64,000 nt of DNA, from NCBI GenBank assembly GCA_033816765.1, contig CM066290.1, positions 2,232,001 through 2,296,000 on the forward strand. The letters run 5' to 3'. Under the pieces are notes generated by a model. It was not told where the DNA came from. It saw nothing but the letters and a program-made list of their open reading frames with translations, and did no database searches. Origin of the DNA: Nothopassalora personata. Lineage: Eukaryota; Ascomycota; Dothideomycetes; Mycosphaerellales; Mycosphaerellaceae. A program made the translations under genes and the position numbers. Shown here one piece after another: positions 41,250 to 53,512 of the stretch. The stretch's first letter is position 1; every line of letters begins with the position of its first letter.

Positions 41250-44200
41250 TAATAGACTACTACGAAGGACGATAAGTCTAATGACGATAACGAGCCTACT
41301 CTAAGAAAGAATAACGTTAAGGCCGCTAAGCTAGACCTCTTCTATGGAGATAGGGCCAAGTTCGACGACTGGATCAATTAGATAGATATGTACCTTATGT
41401 TTAACCTAGTCGATGCCGATAAAAGAACTATCTTCGCTATTACGTACCTTCGCGGAAGTGCGTAGAACTAGATCAAACCTTACCTTAAGGAATACCTTAA
41501 AGGTATAGGACGATTAGACCCCACCGGAATGTTTAGGAGCTACACTATTTTTAAAGAAAAGATGAAGTCAATCTTTAGAACCTCGAACGAAGTCTAACAG
41601 GCCATACGAATTATTTAACACCTAAAGCAGAAGACGTCTACTTTAGAGTATGCCGCTAAATTTGAAGAATACGGACAAATCACCGGATAGGACTAGACGG
41701 CGTTAATAACTATGTTCCGACGTGGACTTAAAGACTCCGTTAAGGACGAGTTAATAAGACACGGGGGACGGATTACTAACCTCGAAGAGCTAATAAAGGC
41801 GTCGATTAACATCGATAACTAGCTCTAGGAACGACACTAGGAGAAGAAATACGACTCTAAAGTAGGAGGAATAGTAGGATATGCTCCGGATCGCAGACCC
41901 TTAGGAGGATACGTTACGAAGGGAGAATTCTCACGACAAAGCTAGCCCTACTATAGACTACAGCTAATGGAACTAGACGTTACCTAACGAGGACGGAGGA
42001 TCGATAAGAGTAGGGGCTACGGAAAGAACCCCTTTAAAGGAAAAGGAAAACTTATATACTATGCCTATAGTAAGGAAGGTTACATAGCGCGGGATTGCCG
42101 CGGTAAAAATATAGTGCGCCGCGAGCAATTCAATATAATACAACCCCGAACTAGTAAATCCGAGAGTAGCGTTAGATCTCGAGGAGATACCGACTATACT
42201 TAGAGAGTAGGGGAGAGAGCTAATAATAGAAGCACGACGCCTCTCCTAGACCCCTTAGAAGGACGAGGAGGATACTATAGGCAGTAAATGGTGGTTATTC
42301 CATTTAGTACAAAGAACTAACTACGACAGTTCAACATAATAACACGAAGAGTCGACTACGAGATCGAATTAGAGTCTCGAAATGGTTATGGAAGCCTTCA
42401 TTAGCGATTCTGTTACTAAGACTCGTGTTAAGTCTACTACGCCGCGAAGCTAGGCGTAGGGTATTAGCCTTAGTAACCACGAGGAACCCTAGGAGCGACG
42501 TATAGGTAAAACGCCACGCTCCGAGAAGTAGACATCGACGAATCCTACTTTAACGAAGATAGAAGCGATAAAGAAAATCAGGACCTAGGATAGAACGGAT
42601 TATAGTTACTAGAACCATAGGAAGAAAGTTAAGAAACTACCGGGCTAAATACCATTAAGGAAGAATAGGATCCGGAAGAATTAAGCGAAGAAGATTTCTC
42701 CGAAGGAGAAGAGAGCGACACTAACGACGACAACGAACAACTTACCTTCACGGTAGATGCACCTAAGAAACTGTACGATATAATCATCTACCTATAAAGA
42801 AGGCACGAGGAATTCCTACCTAAGATAGGTGGACGAAGAAGGCTACATTCTATTAAGTTTAACAAGATACTCGACACCCTACGAGGCATAGCCTAGGGAT
42901 ACCTACTTATAGAAACGACCGAGAATCTAGCAACCGCCGTTATAGAACGACTACCGATAGGAAGCCGAATAATAGGAACCGGATATCTTACACCGTTAGG
43001 AACATTTATATCGAATAAATTACGCAACATAGTATAGCATGTACGGGCTCTCTACTTAGAAACGTAGAAGATCTAGGAACGCAATAGACTATAAGTATAG
43101 ACACAGGGTAACGGGCTACAGGTTCTAGCCGAAGCCTCTAGGCACGAAGCATAGCGAACTACCTACTATTCGGGAAAAAGATTAGCTCCCCTAGAATAAG
43201 CGACTAAAGGGAGTTATGCAATACTTAGGCTTATGCATCGATATCGAACACAGTTTTCTAGACACAAGTAATCGTTAACGGACATAAGACTAGTGTTATA
43301 ATCGACTTAGGAGTAGCGGGGAATTTTATCTCCGAGTCTTTCGTAAGAAGAAACGGGTTCGCTACCCTAAAGAAGAAATAGGGTTACGAGTTAATCGCGG
43401 TGAACGGATTATCGTTACCTAGCGTAGAATAGGAGACGACACTATTACCACTAGCTATCTAATAGCACTACGAGAATATTACCTTAGATGTTACTAATAT
43501 AGCCAGTTATAACATAGTATTAGGTATGCCTTAGTTAAGAAAGCACAATCTAGTAATCGACTAGAGAAGAGAAGTACTTACATTTAGGGAATGCGATTGC
43601 GTTATCGACATTTAGCCTACGTAGTAGCAGCGTTTACTAGTAGATAAGGTAAGGAAACAGCTAAACGAGATATAGCTTACGCCGCATAGAAGGATAGAAG
43701 AACCACCTTCGACCGGGACAGATACTAGCGTAGGGCCGCCGGGTTACGAAGTCACTAGAAGTAATAGAAGTAACGTACTATCGAAGAATACTAACGTCTT
43801 AGAGTTGAGTATTCCTAAGGAGTATCGTAAGTGGTCGCGACTCTTTAAAGAGGAGAGAGGCAAAACCGCCTTACCTAAGTACCGCCTATAGGATTACGAG
43901 ATTAACATTTAGCTAGGGAAAGAGCCTCTATAGGGACCCCTATATTAAATGTCTAAGAAAGAGCTATAGACCCTACGAGAATAGCTAAAGGAGAAGCTAG
44001 CTAAAGGATAGATAAGAAGATCCACCTCGAGTGTAGGAACTCTATACATGTTCGTTCTAAAAGCAAACGGGAAGTTACGACTCGTATAAGACTATAGGAA
44101 GTTAAACGAGATTACGATTAAGAACCGATACCCGCTACCTAACATCGAAGAAGCATAAGATAGATTAACCGGATTAGACTAGTACACGAAGATTAACCTA

Positions 44201-46600
44201 CGAGATGCCTTCTATACTATACGAATAGTAGAAGGAGAAGAATGGAAAACCGCCTTTAGAACAAGATACGGACTTTACGAATTCTTAGTTATGCTAATAG
44301 AATTAACTAACGTACCCGCATCCTACTAGGACCTTGTTAACGAAACACTTAGAGACCTACTCGACGTATACGTTATCGCTTACATAGACGACATACTAGT
44401 CTACACGAAAGGATCCCTACAGGAGCATATAAAACAAGTCTAGGACGTCTTCGAACGACTTACGCAATTAGGATTCAAGACGGCACCCGAGAAATGCGAA
44501 TTCTATAAGAAAGAAGTTAAATTTCTAGGCTTTATTATTAGCACTATAGGGATAACGATCGACCCTACGAAGACATAGTCAATTAGAGAATAGCTAGAAC
44601 CGAAAACAGTTAAGGACGTACAATCATTCGTTAGACTAGCGAACTACAACCGGAAATTCATTAAGGACTACGTAAAGACAGTAGCACTAATAACGATGCT
44701 TACGAGAAAAGACGTTACTTAGAAATAGGGAAAGGAACAGATTGAAGCGTTTAAGAAACTTAAGGAACAATGCGCTTTAGCCCCTACGCTTCGACTATTC
44801 GATAGTAGTAAGGAAGTCTACATCGAGACCGATACGTCTAATATAGCAATCGGCGCGTGTCTAACATAGACATACGACGGGTAGAGACACCTAGTAGCCT
44901 ATTACTCCCGGAAAATAACTATAGCGGAATAGAACTACGACATCCATAATAAAGAGCTTCTAGCTATTGTTGCTACTATGTAACATTAGAGAGTATATGT
45001 CGAGGGCCTACCGAGGTTAACGATTCTTTCTAACTATAAGAATCTTACGTACTTCACGACGATAAAAGAACTTACCCGAAGGTAAGCCCGCTAGTCGGAG
45101 CTGCTAGGACAGTATAAGTTCGAAATTAAATATACTCTAGGACGAGAGAATAGCCGCGCCGACGCGCTAAGCCGAAGAAGCGACTATATAGAAGAAAAAG
45201 AACTAGTGCAACATAAGATATTAAAGACGAACCCCGACGGAAGTCTTAGTACCAACACGAGAGAATTTAATAACATCGTACGGATATTAGGCGACAGGGA
45301 CGAACAATTCCCTATATCGCAAGGAAAATACTAAGTACCTAAGGATCGAGAAGAAGAATGCATACGATAACATCACGACGGACTAACTTATAGACACCCC
45401 GGAACTTCGAAAATAATAGACCTAATATAACGCAGTTTCTCATTCCTATAGATAAGACTTAAGGTGTTACGCTACATTAAACAATGCGTACACTACTAAC
45501 GAAATAAGGCTGCGAGACATGCAAAATACGGTTACCTACAGTTTAGGACGCTACCAATGAAACTATAGGACGAAGTTATAATAGACTTTATTACGAAACT
45601 CCTACCGTTAAAGGATTAAGTTACGAAACAACTATACGACATAATACTAGTTATAGTTAATAGACTTACGAAATACGCACACTTTATTCCTATATCGGAA
45701 ACGTACAATGTAGAGCAGCTCGGATACCTCGTACTAGATAGACTTATCCGATACTACGGATTCCCCTAAGCGTTTATAACGGATAGAGACAAGCTATTTA
45801 CATTAAACTACTAGAAGACGCTTATAGGAACAATCGGAATTAAACATAAGCTATTAATAGCATATTATCCGGAAACAGACGGATAGACCGAAAGGATGAA
45901 TTAAACGCTAGAACAATACCTACGACACTACATCAATTATGCATAAGACAACTAGGTTTCATTACTACTAATGGCGCAGATTGCACTAAATAACCACAAA
46001 TTAGAGACAACTTTAACGACACTATTTTATGCGAACTTTAGTAAAGATCCTAACCTATTTAGAACACCTGGATCTTACCTATAAGCCGAAAGAGCGATCG
46101 TGACGACGGACACTCTTAAGGAAGTGTATAAAGAAACACGCAAGGCGATCGAAGATGCATAATAAAAACTGTCTTAACAACGGTAGGACACGAGAAAAAT
46201 GGCACCTCTACTAAAAGAGGGGGATAAGGTCTATCTCCTTATAAAAAACTTGAGAACAAGAAGACAGACCAAGAAACTAGATTACGTTAAGGTCGGACCA
46301 TTTTCTATCGACAAAGTCATAGGATTAGTTAACTACCGTCTACGACTGCTACCTAACGCAAATATCCACCTAGTCTTCTATATCTCTAAGTTGGAACCCG
46401 TAGACGCCGAAACACCCTACTAGGAAAGCTTCTATTTCGAACCGGAAGCAGAAAACGAATTCGAAGTCGAAAGAATCCTAGATAAGAAAGGTTAGTGATA
46501 CCTTATTAAATAGAAAGGATACGACGAATTAGAAAATACCTAGGAACTAGAAAGAAACCTTAAGAACTACCGGCTACTTCTAATAGAGTATTTCTAGCGC
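41250..46600 (+). pseudogene. gag-pol: Gypsy-3 gag-pol relic with chromodomain
   Basis: Gag covers about 41250-42300, with a zinc-knuckle trace at about 42045-42105 (GYIARDCRGKN, with Tyr where Cys and His are expected). Pol follows: protease near 43270-43560 (VIDLGVAGNF-type trace), RT with intact YIDDILVYT near 44385, RNase H (IETDTSNIAIGA near 44820), integrase, and an unbroken 75-aa piece at 46199-46423 holding the integrase C-terminus (KLDYVKVGPFSIDKVIG). It ends in a chromodomain trace (GYDELENT near 46520). In-frame TAG/TAA codons prevent expression. Confidence 0.88.
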
Positions 46601-46661
46601 CGGAAGAACCTCGAAGAGAAGGAGAACTATATAACTAGAAATCGGAGGAGACATTATAACC

Positions 46662-47162
46662 TTAGTCGATAAGAAGATTCCAAGTGTTAGGAGCTAGGTG
46701 GAAGTCCGCTAACCCCTCCTGCTCTAGCTCTAATAGGTCCGCCGACTCCACGGTAATAGCCTCGTTAGCTCTCTAATCTACGAGCTCCATATACCTACGT
46801 AACCGTTCTTCCTTCGCATACGCAGTATTTAGGGCCTCGCGGGTACGCTCTTAAGCCTCGCGGGCTTCCTTTATCTGCCGCTATAGTTTCTTCTTTTTAC
46901 TAATAAGGCGATCGAACTCGGAACGCGACACCTTTACATTATAACGGATGTTTCGACGAACACACTCATTACACCGCCCCGATAACATATGCACCTTACA
47001 CACCCGCGAATGCGCCCGACAGTTAGAACAGGACCGCACTATTATTTCTCTAAAGTTGTCGATAGTTTCCGCTAACTTAAGACGACGAGAGGTACTCGAG
47101 GAAGAAGGAGCCTTTAGTATGTTAAGGACGACATAAACAAAAAACACTAAACGAAGGGACAA
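46662..47162 (-). pseudogene. Antisense accessory ORF of Gypsy-3 (Zn2Cys6-like plus coiled coil)
   Basis: Minus-strand frame, 167 codons with the stop, with three internal TAG/TAA codons typical of RIP and an unbroken N-terminal 93 codons (47162-46884). The cysteines of CSNCRAHSRVC and RCNECVRRNIRY give C-x2-C-x6-C-x8-C-x2-C-x6-Y. The last Tyr (TAT) is one RIP step from Cys (TGT), which would complete the spacing of a fungal Zn2Cys6 binuclear cluster. A heptad-rich coiled coil follows (SEFDRLISKKKK, then EERLRRYMELVD), and a Leu/Glu tail. Zn2Cys6 proteins bind DNA, so a transcriptional or targeting role for the element is possible, but this is inference. Position and orientation match the ORFs in Gypsy-2 and Gypsy-4. 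Confidence 0.75.
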
Positions 47163-47215
47163 GGCGACAGAACTATAACCTAAGCTCGGGACGAGCTAAG
47201 CTAAGAGGGGGATAG

Positions 47216-47636
47216 TGTTACGGGTTAGATTGGGCTAATGCTTAGCAACCAATTAGAGCCTCCACAGTTAAGTAAGCGCTACTATAGCTAGAAGGGTACA
47301 GCCACCGTAGAGTAATCTATTGCTCTACGAGACCTATAAGACAGATTAATAGATCAGATCAGAGTACGATAGCAATTGATCTATTACTCTATATAATCTG
47401 TAAAACAGATCAATAGATCGAAGCAGATCAATAATGATTTCCTTTGTATTTAGGAACGCTAGAAACCCTTATGGTTCTAATGCGTTCAACTTATGTTACT
47501 ATCTCACTAATTGGAATACAACTCTTATTCCTATCACTCATCTTCGCTCAGCTTGCTTCAGCCTCTCTAAAGAACACCGCCACGTAACTTAACTTATCTC
47601 TCTTTTTGAGACTAGCCCTAGAACGAGATAATAACA
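47216..47636 (+). repeat. Gypsy-3 3' LTR
   Basis: 421 bp, closely similar to 40737-41157; most differences are C/T or G/A. Preceded by the polypurine tract GAGGGGGATAG. Confidence 0.9.
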
Positions 47637-47641
47637 TCTAG

Positions 47642-48199
47642 TAGTATACTCTACGACTCCGGTACTATAACCTAAGAGTCTAGAACTATAACCTAAGAGT
47701 CTAGTACTAAGACCTACGAATCTAATACTATAATAGTAGGAGATGTTAATCTATCTACCTCGGGCACTATATTAGTAGGTACTTATAATGCCTAGAGCTC
47801 GGTCTCGTCTAGTATAAAAGGATCCGGTATACCGCTAGTACTAAATGTAGTAACCTTCGGCGTAGTAATAGGAGACCTACGATTAGTAAGAAATGCATCC
47901 ACTTCTCGACTAGTCTTCTTAGTAGAGAGGGTATAGTTAGTCGCACTTATAAGTAATGTCTATAATACTAGTAGTATCGAAACTTATACCGGCGGTAGTA
48001 TACTCGACTTAGGCGTAATCGGTAAGTACTACGGACGGGTAGGCGATCGATTTATTTAACACGGTATCGATATAGCACTAGTTATAATAGTAGAAGGTAA
48101 CGCTATAGGACTAGTTAACACAAACGGTATATATATACCTCTTACTAGACTATAGACCTACTAACTATTACCCCCGACTAGATCGTAGACTTACTAATT
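47642..48199. other. E0 sequence after Gypsy-3, no clear gene
   Basis: RIP-mutated. It has short repeats of CCTAAGAGTCTAG(A/T)ACTA near 47668-47715. It may be the 3' end of the minus-strand helicase gene or of a gene split by Gypsy-3; I see no domain. Confidence 0.35.
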
Positions 48200-50560
48200 A
48201 TTACCTTCTCGCTCTTACCGTAGCTTTAACATATTGCGAGCCGTAACTAGATTTAGATTGTTATCCCTAGCCTCCTCTATACGCCTTAACAACTAGGTAG
48301 CGTCCTTATCGTCCTAGTTTAACTTCCTATTATTAGAGCCTTTCTAGTATTACGACTAGCTTTCCGCACTGCTATACGCTCTATAAGTATAGACTAGACG
48401 GTAGAGAACTACTACTTAAGTTAGGCTAGTAATGTTAATTAATATATACCCTAGTACTTCTACTCGATAATGCAAGGTACCTTCTCGTATAACCTATTGA
48501 TTACTAGATTATCCTAACTACTTGAGGTATTTAGAGACTTATGCAACTTATCGTTATATAGCGTAACGATGTCCTACCGGAGCCTATTAGACATAAATAC
48601 ATTAGGCGGCATAGGGAATATAGTATTAGGACGTAGCTCGGTAGCGTACCTATAAGCCTATTTATCGAGTACTACTAATACGATAGTAGAACGAGAATCT
48701 TTCTACAGAGCTATAGGAATAACTAGTATAGGTAGTAATTAGAATGTTAATAATAGAAATGCATCCGGCGTATACGTATTGTAGTATAGGCTTAGTAGTA
48801 ATATATTACGCCTTTCCTCGCCCGGTAGTAGGCGTCCTTCTCCGAGAAAGTAGAGGAACATACTACGATAGTAACTACTATTAATAATGTCTCGCTAAAC
48901 TAGAGGCAATAGCCTACGATAATACCTCTTATCTACTATCTACTTTAGCTTATTGTCTAGATTAAATAGCTCTACTTTAGACTCGGTACTAGCCTCGGAA
49001 CTAGCCTCGAACCCTTCGCTTAAATTACCCTAGTTCAGTTAGATTATAGCGGCTATACCTATACGAGCTTTCTTACAATATAAAGGTAGTTAATTTTTCT
49101 ATATAGTCTTACGAGCCTTCTTTTATATAGCCGTCTTAGCCTTAGGGTTATTAGCATCTATTATATCCGCTAGATTAATACTATTATAGTTAAAAGCCTA
49201 ATACGGTAGATATATTATACTAATGCTTATCCGGCCCTCGCTACGACTACTACGGCCGAGTCTCTACTAAATGTTACTAATATCTATACCGATAGGGAAC
49301 TTCTAATACATAACGATCTCGATATCCAGAATATTAACGCCTATATCTAATAAAGTAGTAGTAACAATAACCCTAATCCGAGAGTTCTCCTTTTTAAACT
49401 CGTTATATCGGAAGTTCTTATCCTATTTAGTAGTAACTAACGTAAAGATCTATACGACATCGGCTATATAGTAACCGACACCTACGCGCTTACGATAATA
49501 TCGATCTTACGGTAGCGTATCCGCGGTTAGTCGGATTAAGGCTTCGGTAATAAAGGTCGTAGTAGTAGCAATAGTACTAACACTATTAATAAAAACAATA
49601 GCTTTACGGATTTCATTAGGTATCGCTTTACCGTCTATTATAGTATGCTCTAATAAGAACCTAAGTTAATACTAATAGTTAAGTTTACCCTTTAGAATCT
49701 ATCGTAAGTAGATAGCTATATCTATACGATTAATAGACGTTTGAATTACCTCGGTCTAGAATAGTAATAGACTAAGATACTGAAATCTAGCGTTCTAGAG
49801 AACATCCTCTTCCGTAGCCTTATCGAGTGTAGTAGAATAGGTAAACTAACACACCTCTTGCGGTAGCTAGTCTCGTAGCTAGCCTAGTATCGCGAAGGCC
49901 GGTCTAAAATCCTGTTACTACTAAATAGTGTAGCATTTATTAATTACAACGAGTCTAATACGCGAGGTAAATCTCGAGTCCTTTAGTAACTTCCGAAAAG
50001 ATGCGGACGAGGCTTACTTAGGTCTAAGTAGTATATAAGTATATTAGCTATTGGCTATCTTCTATAACATTATTCGGTTCTCCGACTTAGTACCCTCTAC
50101 TATTAAGATAGGACGCGTACTACTACTAAGCTAACGAATGTTACGTAACTACTTATCTCTAAGCTTAACTAACGGCACGATTTAAATAGTAATGCGATCT
50201 ATAAGAACACTATACGTACAAAATATTATGCTCTTACTAAACCCGGTCCGTACAATTAATAGGGTATCTCCGCTACTAAAAATTAGACGCCGTAGTACGC
50301 GGACCTACTAGTAGTATAGCTCGAATCTATATAAGTTATATAGATACTAATAGATAATAAGCTACTAGATGTTTATATAGCGTACGTCTCGAGCTTCATC
50401 TATAGCCTCCTTTAGACGCTCTCGGGGATAACGATGTTAAATAGTATCGAGACGAGAGGCTAAGGATGTCGTCGTATCTAGCGTATACGGCTTTAGACGT
50501 TTCGCCTTCGCCCGCTTACCTCTCCTATCGGCTTTTCTAGACGACGTATTCGCTACTAAA
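48200..50560 (-). pseudogene. SF2 (RecQ/DEAD-like) DNA helicase, RIP-degraded
   Basis: Minus-strand coding trace with helicase motifs in order. Motif I reads RTGFSKS near 50248-50230, with Ser in place of the Gly of GxGKS. A PLVKLRDKQLRNI motif (like PLIALMKDQ of RecQ-type enzymes) comes next. The motif II position reads NKCY near 49945-49930, where DECH is expected. TTTLLDIGVNILDIEIV precedes motif VI, QRLGRSSRSEGR, near 49270-49240. Each damaged residue is one G-to-A step (TpG to TpA) from the consensus. Full length cannot be set; about 780 codons are covered. Such helicases occur in subtelomeric and transposon settings in fungi. It is transcribed away from the E0 right end. Confidence 0.6.
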
Positions 50561-51305
50561 GGCTTGTTTAAAGCGTACTAAAGCGTACTAAAGCGTGTAG
50601 ATTGGTACTAGCCTATAAAAAGTGTGTCGTTAAGAAGCGAGCGTAGAGATCCGTTAAGCTACTAAGACTACTACGCGTACCGCCTATTACTATAGATAAC
50701 GTAGTATACGGTACCTAGCGCTACCCTCTTATTAGCTAAACCGTACGAAACGGTACTAACCCGTTAAGACCCGTATAAATAGGGGTGAATAGAGTGTTTA
50801 AAACACTACGTAAACTACGCTCTTATTACGTACTAATATTCTACTATAGCGATATAACTACACTAGTACGACTACGAAGCGTACGATTAACTAGGAAGTA
50901 GTATATATAGCATATAGTACGATAGACAATTGCGCGCTATATAATAGACTTAATAGTTATATATCTACCTAGCTTTACGTCTTAGCGTACCTACCGAACA
51001 TAATATACTACTTTTAATATTAACAACTCTTACTTATTTAGCCTAAGGAATCGAATAGGGGTAGTAGTATACTCGTAAGAGGCGTTAGTAGCTCGCTAGC
51101 TAATATTAGTTTAAACTATATAAAGTCGGTTTTACATTCGAGGATGTACTTCGTATATAATGCGCTATCGGATCGTTACGTTCTTAACGCCGTTATAATC
51201 TCTACTATCGGCGCTATTATTTGAATCTATAGGAGCTCGGCCGGGCGTAGATCGGTTGCTATCGCGTACTAAAATATAGTAGTAGTGCTGCATAGCTTTA
51301 AGCTA
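50561..51305. other. E0 right subterminal region
   Basis: No protein trace. Contains a TTATTAGCTAAACCGTAC motif at 50739 followed 45 bp later by TATAAATAGGGG, which looks like a core promoter reading rightward. Confidence 0.4.
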
Positions 51306-51419
51306 CACTAAAACAAGCCCTATTCGATCTTAGACGCTTCGCTAAGGCTCGCTGCTGCGGAATCACCCGATTGGCTAAACGGTGCTAAACCGTGCTAACC
51401 CGTGATGATCGGAGCTAAC
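51306..51419 (+). repeat. Right inverted end repeat of E0
   Basis: Partner of 11538-11637 in inverted orientation. It is less RIP-mutated than its partner (it keeps TTGGCTAAACGGTGC where the left copy has TTAGCTAAACGGTGC on the same strand). RIP-type composition stops here. Confidence 0.5.
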
Positions 51420-52751
51420 CCCTCTGTCCTCGCTCGCCGCCCATCTGTCGGCATCAAAACATGGCGAGGCACATCTGACCTTTAGTCAAACGCACTCATA
51501 CCAAACGCCACTCCAGTCACGCAACCCTGCCCGAAGTCCAAAGTCGGCCAAGCGTAAGGTAAGTTCTAGTAGCACGACACCCTCTGCACCAATGCGTACG
51601 CCCAAGTTGCGGATGACTACTCGTACGTCGTGACAGACTAAGCCCTGTCTTGGCGCGCCGAAGCGCTGCTACGCCGCCCGCAGCACAGCCAGCCCACGGG
51701 CGCCGAACTGACCAGTGAGGGTTGCAACATGCGATGACACGTCTCGCATAAATCAGCTGCCGTTGCAGGCTTCTGTCGGATGCGTTCGATGCAATGACGG
51801 TGACCGTCCCCAGCGACGAGATCACTCATGCGACACTTGATCCGTAAGATGTGCCTGAGACGTAGCCACGAGGCACAGCAGCATCGTGCTCGTCGAGGCA
51901 CACCGGCATACCGACATCCATTTCAAGCTGATCTTCGCACGTCATTTGCTGTCAGTGACTTGGAGCTGCAGAAGCATGAACTTCCATCATGCAGGCTGGC
52001 TGAGCTAGATCCTACTGAATTCTTACGCAATTAGGTCAATACAGATCCTTCTTGAGGCCTGGTGCAAGACCACATGGCACGACCCAGCTATCAGGACCGC
52101 CTCCTACGGCCTACGAGCACAGTGGTGGTTGAGAGCAGGATTTCTCGTTGGACGCCATGATGTATCATATATGTCACTACCGTCCTCCGGGAATCCTTAA
52201 GCGAGAACACAATCCTCCTAGCCAAGCGCAAGGGCCACTCTCTTTTGATCCTGAAGGATTCAGCAAAGCGACCTAGCCGCCAATCCTAACGCCAACTCAA
52301 GAAACGGTCATCGCCTCAGGAAACAGCGGGAAGTCACATCAACAAGTCATAGGATGTGATGATCACTACAGAGACGACTGAGGGTCAGCTTTGTACCCCT
52401 TCCATTGTCAGTCGATATTTCACTTCACTGCTTAGCCGACCCGGTCGAGAAGCTTGTCTCAGCTCGCTCCGGGGACTGTACGACTTCATTTATCAATACA
52501 GCTTGCATACGCAGAACTATCTTCCAGCCACGAACTAATCGGCTCAATTACTCCCAGTGGTACGGACCAGCACGGCTGCTTAAACTTTGCCGAGGAGCAT
52601 TCTGTTTCCACGTGGCCAGTAAGCCAAGGCCTGGAGGCGTCCTGTACCGAGATCAGGCGATACGCTTGAGGCTACCTGCGCCTGTGCAAAACATGAAGCC
52701 TTCCAGCTGCGCGCGCAAAGTCGTACCCGGTTCGACAAACCATTCGTAAAA
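51420..52751. other. Unmutated sequence, no supported gene
   Basis: Normal composition with CA/TG present. Only short overlapping frames on both strands, without recognisable domains. No Zn2Cys6 motif was found that could be the missing N-terminus of the relic at 52752. Confidence 0.4.
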
Positions 52752-53512
52752 GTGACAAATCGCACTCTTCGGTGGCAACACATACTTTCAACGCTGAGAC
52801 GAAGACCACAAATACATTTAGGCGGCTTGGCAGGGCTCCGCGCAATGCCGAATCTAACACGAGATACGTCCAATGCCGTTGTAACACTACCTAAACTACA
52901 GACTGGACAGCAACGGACCACATCGAGGTTGCCGTACAGTCCATCGACCTCGAGCAGGACACCAACAATGTCCTTTCGCGAGCTACCAATGCCGACTATG
53001 TCGCGCATCACCTGCCTTGCCCAAGCACAAGCGACTCTACAGCACTGCTCGACTAAGTTGTCCCGATCGTGGCAGAATCATCCGGCGCGAGCTTCGCCGC
53101 CAGGTACCCCAATCGATGCCAATGCTCAAAGACAGTTCCAACAATGGCTTGATCAGTGGGAGCAAGCCTTCACAACCTATTTATCTCATGCGATGCCAGC
53201 CATGAAGAACGAAGACATCACGAAGTCAAGGATATTGAAGGCCAACCATCTCTCGTGCTCGATTTTGGCTTCGGACACCGGATTTAGTTTCGACAACGAA
53301 TGCCAGGCCATTGTCGAACTAGCTGGAGCCATTGAGCACTCACGTTCGGGCAGGTCTGGCAGTGCTTCAAGTTCAGAGTCGCTCACTGAGAGGAGTGAGA
53401 CTTCGAGCGCGTTGGACATTCACGAACCACTCTACGTTGTCGTGGCTCGTTGTGATCGCAACTCTATCAGGACGCGCGCCATGGACATGCTAGCAAACAG
53501 CTCACGGCGGTG
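52752..53512 (+). pseudogene. Relic of a fungal-specific transcription-factor-like gene (C-terminal region)
   Basis: Open frame of 253 aa. Its second half resembles the regulatory region of fungal Zn2Cys6 transcription factors: an amphipathic QFQQWLDQWEQAF, then ILKANHLSCSILASD, a central FDNECQAIVELAGAIEHS, and EPLYVVVARCDRNSIRTRAM. The usual following Arg-Arg-Glu segment is out of frame: the frame stops at TGA right after SSRR, while a shift of one base continues as GEHYHTIQLAEAHVKG and stays open for about 145 codons. Together with the lack of a DNA-binding cluster upstream, this suggests a frameshifted, N-terminally incomplete pseudogene. An unrecognised intron is the alternative. Confidence 0.45.

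Larger units (their letters stand above)
40737..47636 (+). mobile_element. Gypsy-3: LTR retrotransposon with antisense accessory ORF
   Basis: 6900 bp, with 421-bp LTRs at 40737-41157 and 47216-47636, flanked by TCTAG (40732-40736 and 47637-47641). Gag-pol is on the plus strand. The polypurine tract GAGGGGGATAG precedes the 3' LTR. An ORF on the minus strand (46662-47162) lies between pol and the 3' LTR. RIP is moderate. Its pol is very similar to that of Gypsy-2 and Gypsy-4. No tRNA-like sequence was found in this copy. Confidence 0.9.
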
